DNA from: an uncultured Planctomycetales bacterium
GTDB lineage: Bacteria; Planctomycetota; Planctomycetia; Pirellulales; S012-138
Direction: 5' to 3'
DNA length: 6,906 bases
Assembly: GCA_937982665.1 (NCBI GenBank)
Contig: CALJLD010000064.1
Location: 1-6,906, forward strand
The position numbers were made by a program, and so were the translations under genes. The notes below the pieces were generated by a model. That model saw only the letters and a program-made list of their open reading frames with translations. It was not told the DNA's origin and ran no database searches. Positions 1 through 6,378 of this stretch are shown piece after piece; the first letter of the stretch is position 1; each line of letters begins with the position of its first letter.

Positions 1-511
1 GCTTGAGACGAGCTTGTCTGGCCAGGTCCCACTTCTCCGTCAGCGAAGCGGCAAGTTGTCGAACTTCGACTTTGTCAAACGGCTTCTTGAGCACTAGCCA
101 ACGCTCTCGACTTCCCAACTTTTGCGACATCTCGCTCCAGTCGTAGTCGTTGTGGGCCGTGCAAATTACGACCAGCAGTTCTGGATCAACTTTCCATAAA
201 TGCCCAATCGTCTCGATACCGTCCCATCCCGGCGGCATGCGCACGTCAACAAAGGCGACCGCATAGGGTCGTTCTTCATCGATTGATTTGGTGACTTTCT
301 CCAGGCCCTCTTGCCCCTGATAGGCATGCTCAAGCTCGAACGTCAACGACAGTTCATCATCAAGTTCAGCCCCAAAGAAGTCCGCGAAGGACTGCTTCAA
401 GCCACCTTCCTTGCGCGAACCAGCCAGGATCTTTTCATAGTCCTTGTGAATGGCGTCGTTATCGTCCACCACAAGCACTCGCAGGTTGCGGGTGTTCCCT
501 ACATCTTGCAT
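1..511 (-). CDS. Response regulator with N-terminal receiver domain, partial (continues past left edge)
   Basis: This is the N-terminal 170 residues of a two-component response regulator; the reading frame is still open at the window's left edge, so the output domain is not visible. The receiver fold is clear: the acidic pair D16-D17 in the first strand (VLVVDDND), the phospho-acceptor D89 in FVDVRMPPGWDG, T118 in ICTAHND, and the conserved lysine before proline, K143, in LKKPFD. Between helix 1 and strand 2 there is an extra charged stretch (about residues 31-55), so the receiver is longer than the usual ~120 residues. Residues 155-170 (from SLTEKWDLARQ) look like the start of a helical linker, so a further domain probably follows. 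The ATG overlaps the 3' end of the histidine kinase gene by 13 bp and is preceded by GGAGGT at a 6-nt spacing, which fixes the start. It is almost certainly the phosphorylation partner of that kinase (inference from gene order and overlap). Confidence 0.93.
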   Translation of the reverse strand, partial: MQDVGNTRNLRVLVVDDNDAIHKDYEKILAGSRKEGGLKQSFADFFGAELDDELSLTFELEHAYQGQEGLEKVTKSIDEERPYAVAFVDVRMPPGWDGIETIGHLWKVDPELLVVICTAHNDYDWSEMSQKLGSRERWLVLKKPFDKVEVRQLAASLTEKWDLARQARLK

Positions 512-2496
512 GTGGGCACCTCCGCTGGTGAATAAGGCAAGTCGAGGATGAAGGTCGCTCCCTTGCCCGGCCCATCGCTGCTCACGGAAATCTCCGCTTT
601 CAATTCATTGGCCGCGACTGCCGCGCTGTGCAGCCCAAATCCATGCCCCTCGGACCGCGTGGTGAAACCATGAGCAAAGATCCGCGTCACGTTCTCTTTG
701 GGAATGCCCATCCCGTTGTCTTCCACTTCAATGAGGGCTCGGTCACCATCGCCATGCTTAAGGCGAATCGAGATGCGGTGCTCTTCATTGCCGCTTTCCA
801 TGCACGCATACTTCGCATTGCTGATTAAGTTGACAAGGATCTGCAGCAGCTTGTGCTTGTCGATCACCGTTGGTTCCAGCTCAGCGAGCTCGCAATTCAC
901 CTCGACGTGGTGTCGCCGCATGGACGACGTGTTGACGTGAACCGCATCCCGGATCAAGTCTGCCAGGTCCACTGGTTCCGCAATGCCAGCCATGCCCGAT
1001 TTGGCGTATGCCTGCTGCGTTGAAATCACTGTCTTGATGTGCTCAATGTTTGACATCAGCGACTGAACTTCCTCAATCATCAGTTGCTCTTCCGATGCCA
1101 TTTGATCGCTCAAGTCGATCAGGAATCGCGGCAAGTGCTTGCCGCGTTGATCGGTCGACACGAAGCTTCCAAAATCGTCGATGTGTTCTTCCACAACCCC
1201 AGCCAATCGAGTGAGGTTTTCGATGCCCAACTCGCGAACCTTCTCACGCACGATCTCTGCCGAAACGTTCACGCTGTTCAACACGTTGCCCACGTTGTGA
1301 AGCACGCTGTTGGCGATCTCGGCTTTTCCAGCCTGATGTGCGGAATCAACTAAGCGCTGGTTGAGTGAAACCAATTCCGCTTCGGCATTCTTTCGCTCTG
1401 TGATGTCGCGGACCGTGCCCATGTAGATAGGCTCGCTCTCATTCGGCAATTCCACTTGCCACACCGTCACCTGGCTGGGGAACGGCGCTCCGCCACGCCG
1501 AGCTGCATTCAACTCGCGCGGTCGACCCGAAAGATCAATGGCACTGGAACGTTGGAACGGCGCAAGCAACTTGCCGCCAGCTTTCTCATGATCATTGCCC
1601 TTGCTGTCATCAGCAGTTATTTCGGCTTCCGCAGAATCAGCCAGCAAGAGATTGGCGTTCTTGCCAATCAATTCGTCTGGCTTCCAACCGAATACCGTCT
1701 CCACGGATCGACTGGCAGAGAGAATCTCCGCCTGGGCGGTCATCGTCAGCAGTGGGTCCACGGAAGAATCCAACAGAGTTCGCAATCGTGATTCGCTGGC
1801 GGCCAACTTGCTCTCGCTCGCAGCTAGTTCCTGCGTTCGTCGTTGGACCGCATCTTCAATGTGCTGGTTGGTCGTTTCCAATTCGTCTTGACGTTGAGCG
1901 ATCTGCTGCATTTCCAGGCGGCCTCGCCGGCAACTTCCGGCCAAGATGACCACCTCAAAGACCACCCAGGCTGCGTGTTCGAGCCAGCGGAAGGGACTTT
2001 CCACAAAAACGCCATAGACGGACTGCGGCCAAAAAATGCCCCGGATTGCATGATCCAACGCAACGATCGTCGTCGGAATGATCAGCAATCGCCACTCGCG
2101 ATAGAACGACAGAAACGCAAGCGAAACAAAGACATGAAAGTGTGTTTCAATCCGCCCGCCGGTAAAGTGAATCAACAGCGCCGACCAACACACCTGTGCC
2201 GCGGCAATCACGTTTCTCGTCAGGGGGCGTCCGGGATATCGCAGGCCCAAATAGACGGGCAAACTACTGACGGCTGTGCCGAGGAACAGCGCCGCCCAAA
2301 CATGAAAGTGGACGTGCGAAGTCGTCCCGATCCAAGTGCGGGGGGAAATCAACAGTGCGGCGACCAATCCGCCAACCCATTGCAAGATCATCAGCGCGGC
2401 AAACAGCCGATCCGTGCTGGCGCACAGTTGATCGTGCTGTTCGTCAAGCAGCGCCTGAGCGGTAGGAGTCAGTTGTGTCGTCTGGAAAAACTTCAT
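499..2496 (-). CDS. Membrane-bound PAS-containing sensor histidine kinase with six-helix His-rich sensor region
   Basis: A 665-residue sensor kinase. Residues 31-188 hold six predicted membrane helices (about 31-50, 66-84, 95-112, 118-132, 137-150, 171-188). Histidines in HVHFH (61-65), H110, HFH (119-121), DH (148-149) and H174 all fall near helix ends predicted to face outward. A cytoplasmic coiled coil (about 193-240) leads to a PAS domain (about 235-370, ending in the usual GTVRDITERK). The phospho-acceptor segment is non-canonical: VLHNVGNVLN, with H400 the likely acceptor. The ATPase domain is complete, with an N box around N560 (LVNLISNAKYA), DNGMGI at 593-598, FAHGFTT at 607-613 and GHGFGL at 617-622. 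It should autophosphorylate and pass phosphate to the overlapping response regulator. Its ATG shares an ATGA with the stop of the upstream thioredoxin-like gene, and no good ribosome site precedes it, so translation is probably coupled. The ligand is not known from sequence. Confidence 0.93.
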   Translation of the reverse strand: MKFFQTTQLTPTAQALLDEQHDQLCASTDRLFAALMILQWVGGLVAALLISPRTWIGTTSHVHFHVWAALFLGTAVSSLPVYLGLRYPGRPLTRNVIAAAQVCWSALLIHFTGGRIETHFHVFVSLAFLSFYREWRLLIIPTTIVALDHAIRGIFWPQSVYGVFVESPFRWLEHAAWVVFEVVILAGSCRRGRLEMQQIAQRQDELETTNQHIEDAVQRRTQELAASESKLAASESRLRTLLDSSVDPLLTMTAQAEILSASRSVETVFGWKPDELIGKNANLLLADSAEAEITADDSKGNDHEKAGGKLLAPFQRSSAIDLSGRPRELNAARRGGAPFPSQVTVWQVELPNESEPIYMGTVRDITERKNAEAELVSLNQRLVDSAHQAGKAEIANSVLHNVGNVLNSVNVSAEIVREKVRELGIENLTRLAGVVEEHIDDFGSFVSTDQRGKHLPRFLIDLSDQMASEEQLMIEEVQSLMSNIEHIKTVISTQQAYAKSGMAGIAEPVDLADLIRDAVHVNTSSMRRHHVEVNCELAELEPTVIDKHKLLQILVNLISNAKYACMESGNEEHRISIRLKHGDGDRALIEVEDNGMGIPKENVTRIFAHGFTTRSEGHGFGLHSAAVAANELKAEISVSSDGPGKGATFILDLPYSPAEVPTCKM
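518..523 (-). promoter_or_regulatory. Strong Shine-Dalgarno for the response regulator
   Basis: On the minus strand GGAGGT lies 6 nt upstream of the ATG at 511-509, entirely within the coding sequence of the upstream histidine kinase. It is the best ribosome-binding site in the window and decides the response-regulator start. It implies reinitiation or independent ribosome loading, possibly giving more regulator than kinase (inference). Confidence 0.75.
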
Positions 2497-3104
2497 GGCA
2501 GGTCGCTCGAGTTCTGTTCAATAAGCGGGCAGCCGAAGACCGGATAGGTATGCGTCGAGTTGTTTTCGCCATTAAGCAGGGCAAGGATGGCCCGACGCCC
2601 AGTGCTTTCGCCTTCGTGCCCGCGTGCTACGGTCAAGCCGCCGCTGAAGACGAGTTCGCCGCCCGGCTGATAAACCAACACATGCCCTGATGTTGCAATG
2701 CCGAATTGCGCGGCCAACTGGCCATCGCGATCATCGACAACTTCGAGGCTTGGAATGGCCTCTGCGATTGGCCGCAATTCACCGCCGGACCAATCGGCCG
2801 TTTCTGGATCAGGTGCAAAGAAAACAACGCGAGCACTAATGTCCTCGCCTGCAATCGCCATCGTGCGGGCCAACTCACTTAGACTCGCACGACTGCAAGG
2901 ACAACGAGGATGCACAAACATCAACAGCGTTGGTCGATGCTGATCCAAATTCAGACTGCAGTTGGCCGGCCAGAGCGATTGCTGCACGCCGGCTTCGCCT
3001 GGAGTCGTTGAGTAAGCGCAAACAACAAACAACCCAATCGCGATGCTCGCCACCCAAGTTAGCGTCATTGCGGTCAAACCAAGATTGCCCTTGATCCAGG
3101 CCAT
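2493..3104 (-). CDS. Membrane-anchored thioredoxin-like protein with CPC motif (RedB-like)
   Basis: A 203-residue protein with one N-terminal hydrophobic helix (about 10-31) that should anchor it with the rest outside the cytoplasmic membrane. The following domain reads as thioredoxin-like: a hydrophobic strand runs into the cysteine motif (LLMFVHPRCPCSRASL, C68 and C70), with later strands at VVFFAPDP and HVLVYQPGGELVFSGG. The motif is CPC, not the usual CxxC. Another cysteine, C192, lies in a C-terminal PVFGCPL segment. From memory, related proteins are often labelled RedB; the biochemical role of that family is not something I can state. The ATG at 3104 is the first in-frame Met after an upstream in-frame TGA; a weak GGGA lies about 9 nt before it. 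The stop overlaps the histidine kinase start as ATGA, suggesting that this protein modulates or feeds the sensor. Thiol oxidoreductase or metal chaperone are both possible. Confidence 0.85.
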   Translation of the reverse strand: MAWIKGNLGLTAMTLTWVASIAIGLFVVCAYSTTPGEAGVQQSLWPANCSLNLDQHRPTLLMFVHPRCPCSRASLSELARTMAIAGEDISARVVFFAPDPETADWSGGELRPIAEAIPSLEVVDDRDGQLAAQFGIATSGHVLVYQPGGELVFSGGLTVARGHEGESTGRRAILALLNGENNSTHTYPVFGCPLIEQNSSDLP

Positions 3105-3383
3105 GTGCGGATCCCGTGGTGGTCGGTATTCACGAACTTTGAGGCAAGCGCAAAGGCAGCAAAACGACTTTCCGAATTGCGCAACGCATCGAAACTCTCA
3201 AACATAGGTCAGCCCTACGTCCTGTTTGCGACATAAAATACGGGGATGCCGTCCAGCGCGTTCCCGTCGAGATAATCGGAAGATTCGGAACCATGCGCAC
3301 CGCAGCAGGCGGTTTGCACGGGCATGAAGCGAGTCGCTTGCGTCAAGAAACGCCCGATTAAACGGGTAGAAGGCACAATCCCA
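3105..3383. other. Intergenic gap between Ser/Thr kinase and thioredoxin-like gene
   Basis: This 279-bp stretch contains no gene I can support. Near its kinase end are several inverted repeats: a 13-bp palindrome, AAGCGA-G-TCGCTT, at 3327-3339; CCCG/CGGG around a 6-nt loop at 3353-3366, followed on the minus strand by a short T-rich CGTTTCTT; and an imperfect hairpin with 8 of 10 arm positions paired at 3294-3318. None has a convincing run of T, so termination after the kinase is possible but unproven. On the minus strand GGAAC (3264-3260) and CGTA (3242-3239) are separated by 17 nt, resembling an ECF-sigma promoter. The gap may therefore hold the start of the three-gene signalling operon. 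Confidence 0.5.
3239..3264 (-). promoter_or_regulatory. Tentative ECF-type promoter for the thioredoxin-like/histidine kinase operon
   Basis: On the minus strand GGAAC is followed 17 nt later by CGTA, the general pattern of ECF sigma-factor promoters (for example the Bacillus SigW type, AAC then CGTA with 16 nt between). Transcription would begin about 125 nt upstream of the thioredoxin-like ATG. The match is short and the spacer is one base long, so chance is a real alternative. I see no good housekeeping -35/-10 pair in this gap. Confidence 0.22.
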
Positions 3384-5903
3384 CTATTGAGATTTGCCAG
3401 GATCCTCGGCTTGATCCGCTGGCAGTTGTATCTGCCTTTTGCACTCCGCAATCCATTGCTTGGACGGCTTTTGCCAGGCCGGATGGTTGGCGCGAACTTC
3501 GTCGCATTTTTCAAGAAGTGGCAGCGCTTGCTGGTATTCCGCCAGAAGCATGAGCGCGCGACCGGCGATGCCGTAGCCGGCTGGGTGATCCGGCGTCAAA
3601 CGGATCGCTTGCCGTCCCGCCTCCAAAGCCGCGTCACCGTCCTCAACTGCCAGCAGAACGTTGCCAAGATTCACCCAGGTTGGTGCATAATCGTCTTGAA
3701 GTTCGCACGCACGTTCGTAAGCGTTGCGGGCGTTGTCGAGTTCATCGACTTGCTCCAAGGCGATCCCCATCATTTGCCAGATGCCTGCCGCATCAGACCG
3801 CAGGGCGAGCGCACTCGAATACATGCGAGTTGCCTCGTGCCAACGCTTTTGCTGCGCGAGTCTGTAGCCAAGTTCAAAGTTCAACATCACGTCTGTTGGA
3901 TGCCGGCGCAACGCATCCTCAATAACCTGAATTGACTTCGCTTGCATCCCGGCCATGCCGTAAACGGCGCTCAGCCAGGTGAGCGTTCGTGGCGACACGT
4001 CCTCAAGGGAAACGCCTTCAATCAGCGCGTTGACTTGCTCCTCGGTCACAGGCTTGGCTGCATAAATCAGCTTTCGGATCCCTGTCCGCAGAGGATCATC
4101 ATCGGCGAGGTAAATCGCCTCCGTCCAAGGTTCCAACGCTGCTTGCGAACCGGTCGTTCCGCCGATATACGCCTTAGTGCCAATCCACAGTTCCAGAATG
4201 TCGGCCAACAGCACAGAAAAGCGATGCTCGCCAATGTGCTTGCCCACTTCTTGAGGACTTTGCGTTTCGAGATCAACGCCGTTTTCCGCAAGCAGTGCCG
4301 CGAGCTCGCTCTCCATCTTTCGCCAACTTTGCTTGTCCGGGTGCGATGCAGACACGATAAGAACGTCCTCAAGTCGCGCGGCAATGTCGCGCTCGGCACG
4401 CGCCTCCTCCGCTTTTGCCAGCAAGGCACTCGCACGACCGTTTACCTCGGCGGAGACCTCGCCATCTGCAAGAAGATCCTCGATACGCTGGACTTCCGCC
4501 TCCAAAGCAACCCACTCCGCTCGATTGCCGATTGGTGAATTGATCGCTTGCCCAAGAGCCAGCGATGCCGACTCAACGGCAGCGGAAGTTCGTTGCGACC
4601 GGTCGGCAATCCGCTGGGCGGAAGCTTGCTGTGAAATGAAGAAAACGACCGACGCGAGAGCCAGCACAAGCAATAGGCTCGCCGCGCCTACAACTTGCCA
4701 ACGATTACGCTTCACAAACTTGCGAATCCTGACGGCAGCGCGCGGGGGGCCAGCTTGGATCGGCATGTCCTCCAAATAACGTCGAATGTCATCGGACAAC
4801 TCTTGTGCTGTCGCGTACCGTTCAGATCGATCCTTTTGCAGTGTCTTCAACACTATCCAGTCCAAGTCGCCGCGGACCAAAGCCGCCAGGCGGGCTGGAT
4901 CAACGCGCCGTCGCGCCGCAACAGAACTGAGATGTTTACTCGTGCTCAGTTTCAGGCTGGGCAGAACCGGCTCCTGCTCGCGAATTTGCCGCAAGACCTC
5001 GTCAAACGCCGCGGACTGCAAAAACTCTTTGTCCAGCGGCGTTTCGCCGGTCAGCAATTCATAAAGCACGATGCCCAGCGAGTAGATATCGCTGCGTGTA
5101 TCCACATCCAGTTGGTTACGTCGAGCCTGCTCAGGGCTCATGTATTCAAGCGTTCCCACCAACTGCCCCAAATGAGTGAACAGCGTCTTAGGCGTCAGCT
5201 GCTGATTGGTCGCTTTCGCGACACCAAAGTCGATGACCTTCGGCACGGCCTCGTGATCATAGTTGGCAACCAGTATATTGCCGGGCTTGAGATCGCGATG
5301 GATCACACCCTTTTGGTGCGCGTGTTGAACAGCTCGGCAAACTTGCGAAAACAACTTGAGTCGTTCACGCGTGGTCAGGCTATGTTCATCGCAATACTGC
5401 GTCAGCGGCTGCCCATTGACCAGTTCCATAACGAAATACGGCCGGCCTTGGTCGGTTGTCCCGGCGTCGAGCACTTTCGCAATGTTTGGATGGTCCATCA
5501 TCGCCAGGGCTTGTCGTTCAGCCTCAAACCTCGCAATGACTTCGCGCGTATCAATCCCCGGCTTGATGATCTTCAACGCCACGCGCCGTCGGACTGGCTC
5601 AATTTGCTCGGCCATGAAGACGATCCCCATTCCGCCTTCGCCGATTTGTTGCAGCAGTTTGTACGGGCCGATCTGCCTGCGCTCGCGCTCTTCTCCGACA
5701 AGTAGCGTTTCCGAAAACCCTGGCCCTACGTCTTCTTGTGCAGCCTCATCACCCGACGAGACCTGACTCTCCGCGGCGCGGAGCAACTCCTTGATCCGTG
5801 CTTGAAGCTCTGGATTGCCGCTGCATGCGTCCGCCAGGAATTGATCCCGCGCTGGGCCAGCAGGAATCTTGAGCGCGCTTTCGATGATGCTTGATTCGTC
5901 CAT
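3384..5903 (-). CDS. Membrane Ser/Thr protein kinase (Hanks/PknB type) with C-terminal TPR repeats
   Basis: An 839-residue kinase. A short helical N-terminal region (about 5-45) precedes the kinase domain (about 78-377). All catalytic features are present: glycine loop GEGGMG (88-93), K111 in VALKI, probable helix-C E129, HRDLKPGN (H202, catalytic D204, N209), DFG (225-227) and the SPE (256-258) counterpart of APE. The activation segment carries T237, T240, T243 and T251 as possible autophosphorylation sites. A basic stretch (RIRKFVKRNR) leads into one membrane helix (about 402-423), followed by an Ala/Glu-rich helical region (430-630) and five TPRs in exact 34-residue register (639-672, 673-706, 707-740, 741-774, 775-808). 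If the kinase is cytoplasmic, the TPRs face outside. The ATG at 5903 is the only in-frame Met after an upstream TGA; no good Shine-Dalgarno precedes it. The architecture is typical of planctomycetes. Substrates are unknown; the two-component genes downstream are candidates only by position. Confidence 0.93.
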   Translation of the reverse strand: MDESSIIESALKIPAGPARDQFLADACSGNPELQARIKELLRAAESQVSSGDEAAQEDVGPGFSETLLVGEERERRQIGPYKLLQQIGEGGMGIVFMAEQIEPVRRRVALKIIKPGIDTREVIARFEAERQALAMMDHPNIAKVLDAGTTDQGRPYFVMELVNGQPLTQYCDEHSLTTRERLKLFSQVCRAVQHAHQKGVIHRDLKPGNILVANYDHEAVPKVIDFGVAKATNQQLTPKTLFTHLGQLVGTLEYMSPEQARRNQLDVDTRSDIYSLGIVLYELLTGETPLDKEFLQSAAFDEVLRQIREQEPVLPSLKLSTSKHLSSVAARRRVDPARLAALVRGDLDWIVLKTLQKDRSERYATAQELSDDIRRYLEDMPIQAGPPRAAVRIRKFVKRNRWQVVGAASLLLVLALASVVFFISQQASAQRIADRSQRTSAAVESASLALGQAINSPIGNRAEWVALEAEVQRIEDLLADGEVSAEVNGRASALLAKAEEARAERDIAARLEDVLIVSASHPDKQSWRKMESELAALLAENGVDLETQSPQEVGKHIGEHRFSVLLADILELWIGTKAYIGGTTGSQAALEPWTEAIYLADDDPLRTGIRKLIYAAKPVTEEQVNALIEGVSLEDVSPRTLTWLSAVYGMAGMQAKSIQVIEDALRRHPTDVMLNFELGYRLAQQKRWHEATRMYSSALALRSDAAGIWQMMGIALEQVDELDNARNAYERACELQDDYAPTWVNLGNVLLAVEDGDAALEAGRQAIRLTPDHPAGYGIAGRALMLLAEYQQALPLLEKCDEVRANHPAWQKPSKQWIAECKRQIQLPADQAEDPGKSQ

Positions 5904-5982
5904 CAGATAGATCGCAGGACTTCCGAACTTGTTGACGATACAGCGTGCGCGGAGTTTCGCTCACCGCAGACCAAGCTATGTG

Positions 5983-5991
5983 AGTATACCA
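5983..5991 (-). promoter_or_regulatory. Extended -10 promoter for the Ser/Thr kinase gene
   Basis: On the minus strand the sequence TGGTATACT is an extended -10 element (TGn followed by TATACT, 5 of 6 to TATAAT). No convincing -35 is found 16-18 nt upstream, which is compatible with extended -10 promoters. Transcription would start near 5976, about 70 nt before the kinase ATG. Confidence 0.45.
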
Positions 5992-6017
5992 CTTGACATA
6001 TATCCGAATGGTTATAC
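5984..6017. promoter_or_regulatory. Imperfect 34-bp dyad, candidate ArsR-family operator
   Basis: GTATACCACTT (5984-5994) and AATGGTTATAC (6007-6017) are inverted copies matching at 8 of 11 positions without gaps. They surround a 12-nt centre that is itself symmetric at ATA/TAT. The dyad covers the -35 and much of the -10 of the arsR-like promoter, and also the -10 of the opposite kinase promoter. A bound dimer would therefore block both. That the adjacent ArsR-like protein binds here is inference from position and from the common autorepression of this family. Confidence 0.42.
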
Positions 6018-6020
6018 GAT
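5993..6020 (+). promoter_or_regulatory. Promoter of the arsR-like operon, predicted leaderless
   Basis: A perfect -35 TTGACA (5993-5998) is followed after 16 nt by TACGAT (6015-6020, 4 of 6 to TATAAT). The expected start of transcription, about 7 nt downstream, falls on or within a base or two of the ATG at 6027. The sequence before that ATG (GATATCTCC) has no Shine-Dalgarno, which agrees with a leaderless transcript. Confidence 0.6.
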
Positions 6021-6026
6021 ATCTCC

Positions 6027-6365
6027 ATGAAGCGAGACGATCAACTGGCTGACACCTTTACCGCAATTGCCGATCCCACGCGGCGAGCGATGCTCGTTCG
6101 GCTGGCGCGAGAAGGCGAGCGGAATGTGACGCAGTTGATGGAGCCGTTCGCAATCAGCCAACCGGCGATTTCCAAGCATCTGCGCATTCTCCGCGAAGCC
6201 GGGCTCGTCAGCAGGCGAAAAGTCGGGCGTGAGAATCTCTACGACATTGACGTCACCCGGCTGGGGAATATCCGCGATTGGATCAGCCAGGTTGACGAGT
6301 ATTGGGATCAACGGCTCGATGCCTTGGGCGATTATCTCAACAAGAAGAAACCAAAGAAAAAGTAG
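6027..6365 (+). CDS. ArsR/SmtB-family winged-helix transcriptional regulator
   Basis: A 112-residue protein of normal length for the family. The N-terminal helix with FTAIADPTRRAML (11-23) is the typical ArsR opening. The helix-turn-helix follows, with recognition helix about 43-61 (ISQPAISKHLRILREAGLV), and then the wing with SRRKVGRENLYDI (62-74). The C-terminal helix ends in a lysine-rich tail. There is no cysteine anywhere, so it cannot use the Cys-thiolate metal site of classical ArsR or CadC; another ligand or no small-molecule ligand is likely. It precedes an AHSA1-domain gene by 13 nt, a pairing seen widely in bacteria where the regulator controls its partner gene. The ATG at 6027 lies beside the predicted transcription start. 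It probably represses its own operon and perhaps the divergent kinase gene. Confidence 0.93.
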   Translation: MKRDDQLADTFTAIADPTRRAMLVRLAREGERNVTQLMEPFAISQPAISKHLRILREAGLVSRRKVGRENLYDIDVTRLGNIRDWISQVDEYWDQRLDALGDYLNKKKPKKK

Positions 6366-6378
6366 CGACAAGAACATT

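Larger units (their letters stand above)
5904..6026. promoter_or_regulatory. Divergent promoter region between Ser/Thr kinase and arsR-like gene
   Basis: These 123 bp separate two genes read in opposite directions. Both promoters appear to sit in the arsR-side third (5983-6020). The kinase would have a leader of roughly 70 nt, while the arsR-like gene would have almost none. The individual sites are listed separately. Confidence 0.7.

Noticed and set aside
1843..2547. Plus-strand open frame of 234 codons opposite the histidine kinase membrane region
   Set aside because: The translation has no recognisable domain, is rich in Gln/Arg/Pro as expected from the complement of a real gene, and the minus-strand kinase is unambiguous.
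3074..3205. Minus-strand 43-codon ORF overlapping the start of the thioredoxin-like gene
   Set aside because: It begins at ATG 3205-3203 and could be a leader peptide, but there is no Shine-Dalgarno, the composition is ordinary, and it overlaps the real gene by about 30 bp.
3294..3366. Hairpins in the gap after the Ser/Thr kinase as an intrinsic terminator
   Set aside because: The stems are short or imperfect and no clear T-run follows on the minus strand, so I describe them with the gap and do not call a terminator.
3324..3935. Plus-strand open frame of 203 codons opposite the TPR region
   Set aside because: It is antisense to five TPRs in perfect register and has no domain, membrane segment or ribosome site.
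4695..5705. Plus-strand open frame of 336 codons opposite the Ser/Thr kinase domain
   Set aside because: It lies antisense to a kinase domain with every catalytic motif intact. Its own translation shows no motif, so it is a shadow of codon bias.
5749..5964. Minus-strand 71-codon ORF starting at GTG, overlapping the Ser/Thr kinase start
   Set aside because: It lies in another frame over the conserved N-terminal region of the kinase and shows no recognisable feature.
6229..6378. Upstream extension of the AHSA1-domain frame into the arsR-like gene
   Set aside because: The frame is open, but the extra residues are the shifted reading of the arsR-like coding sequence and match no SRPBCC start; the Met at 6379 is the sensible start.
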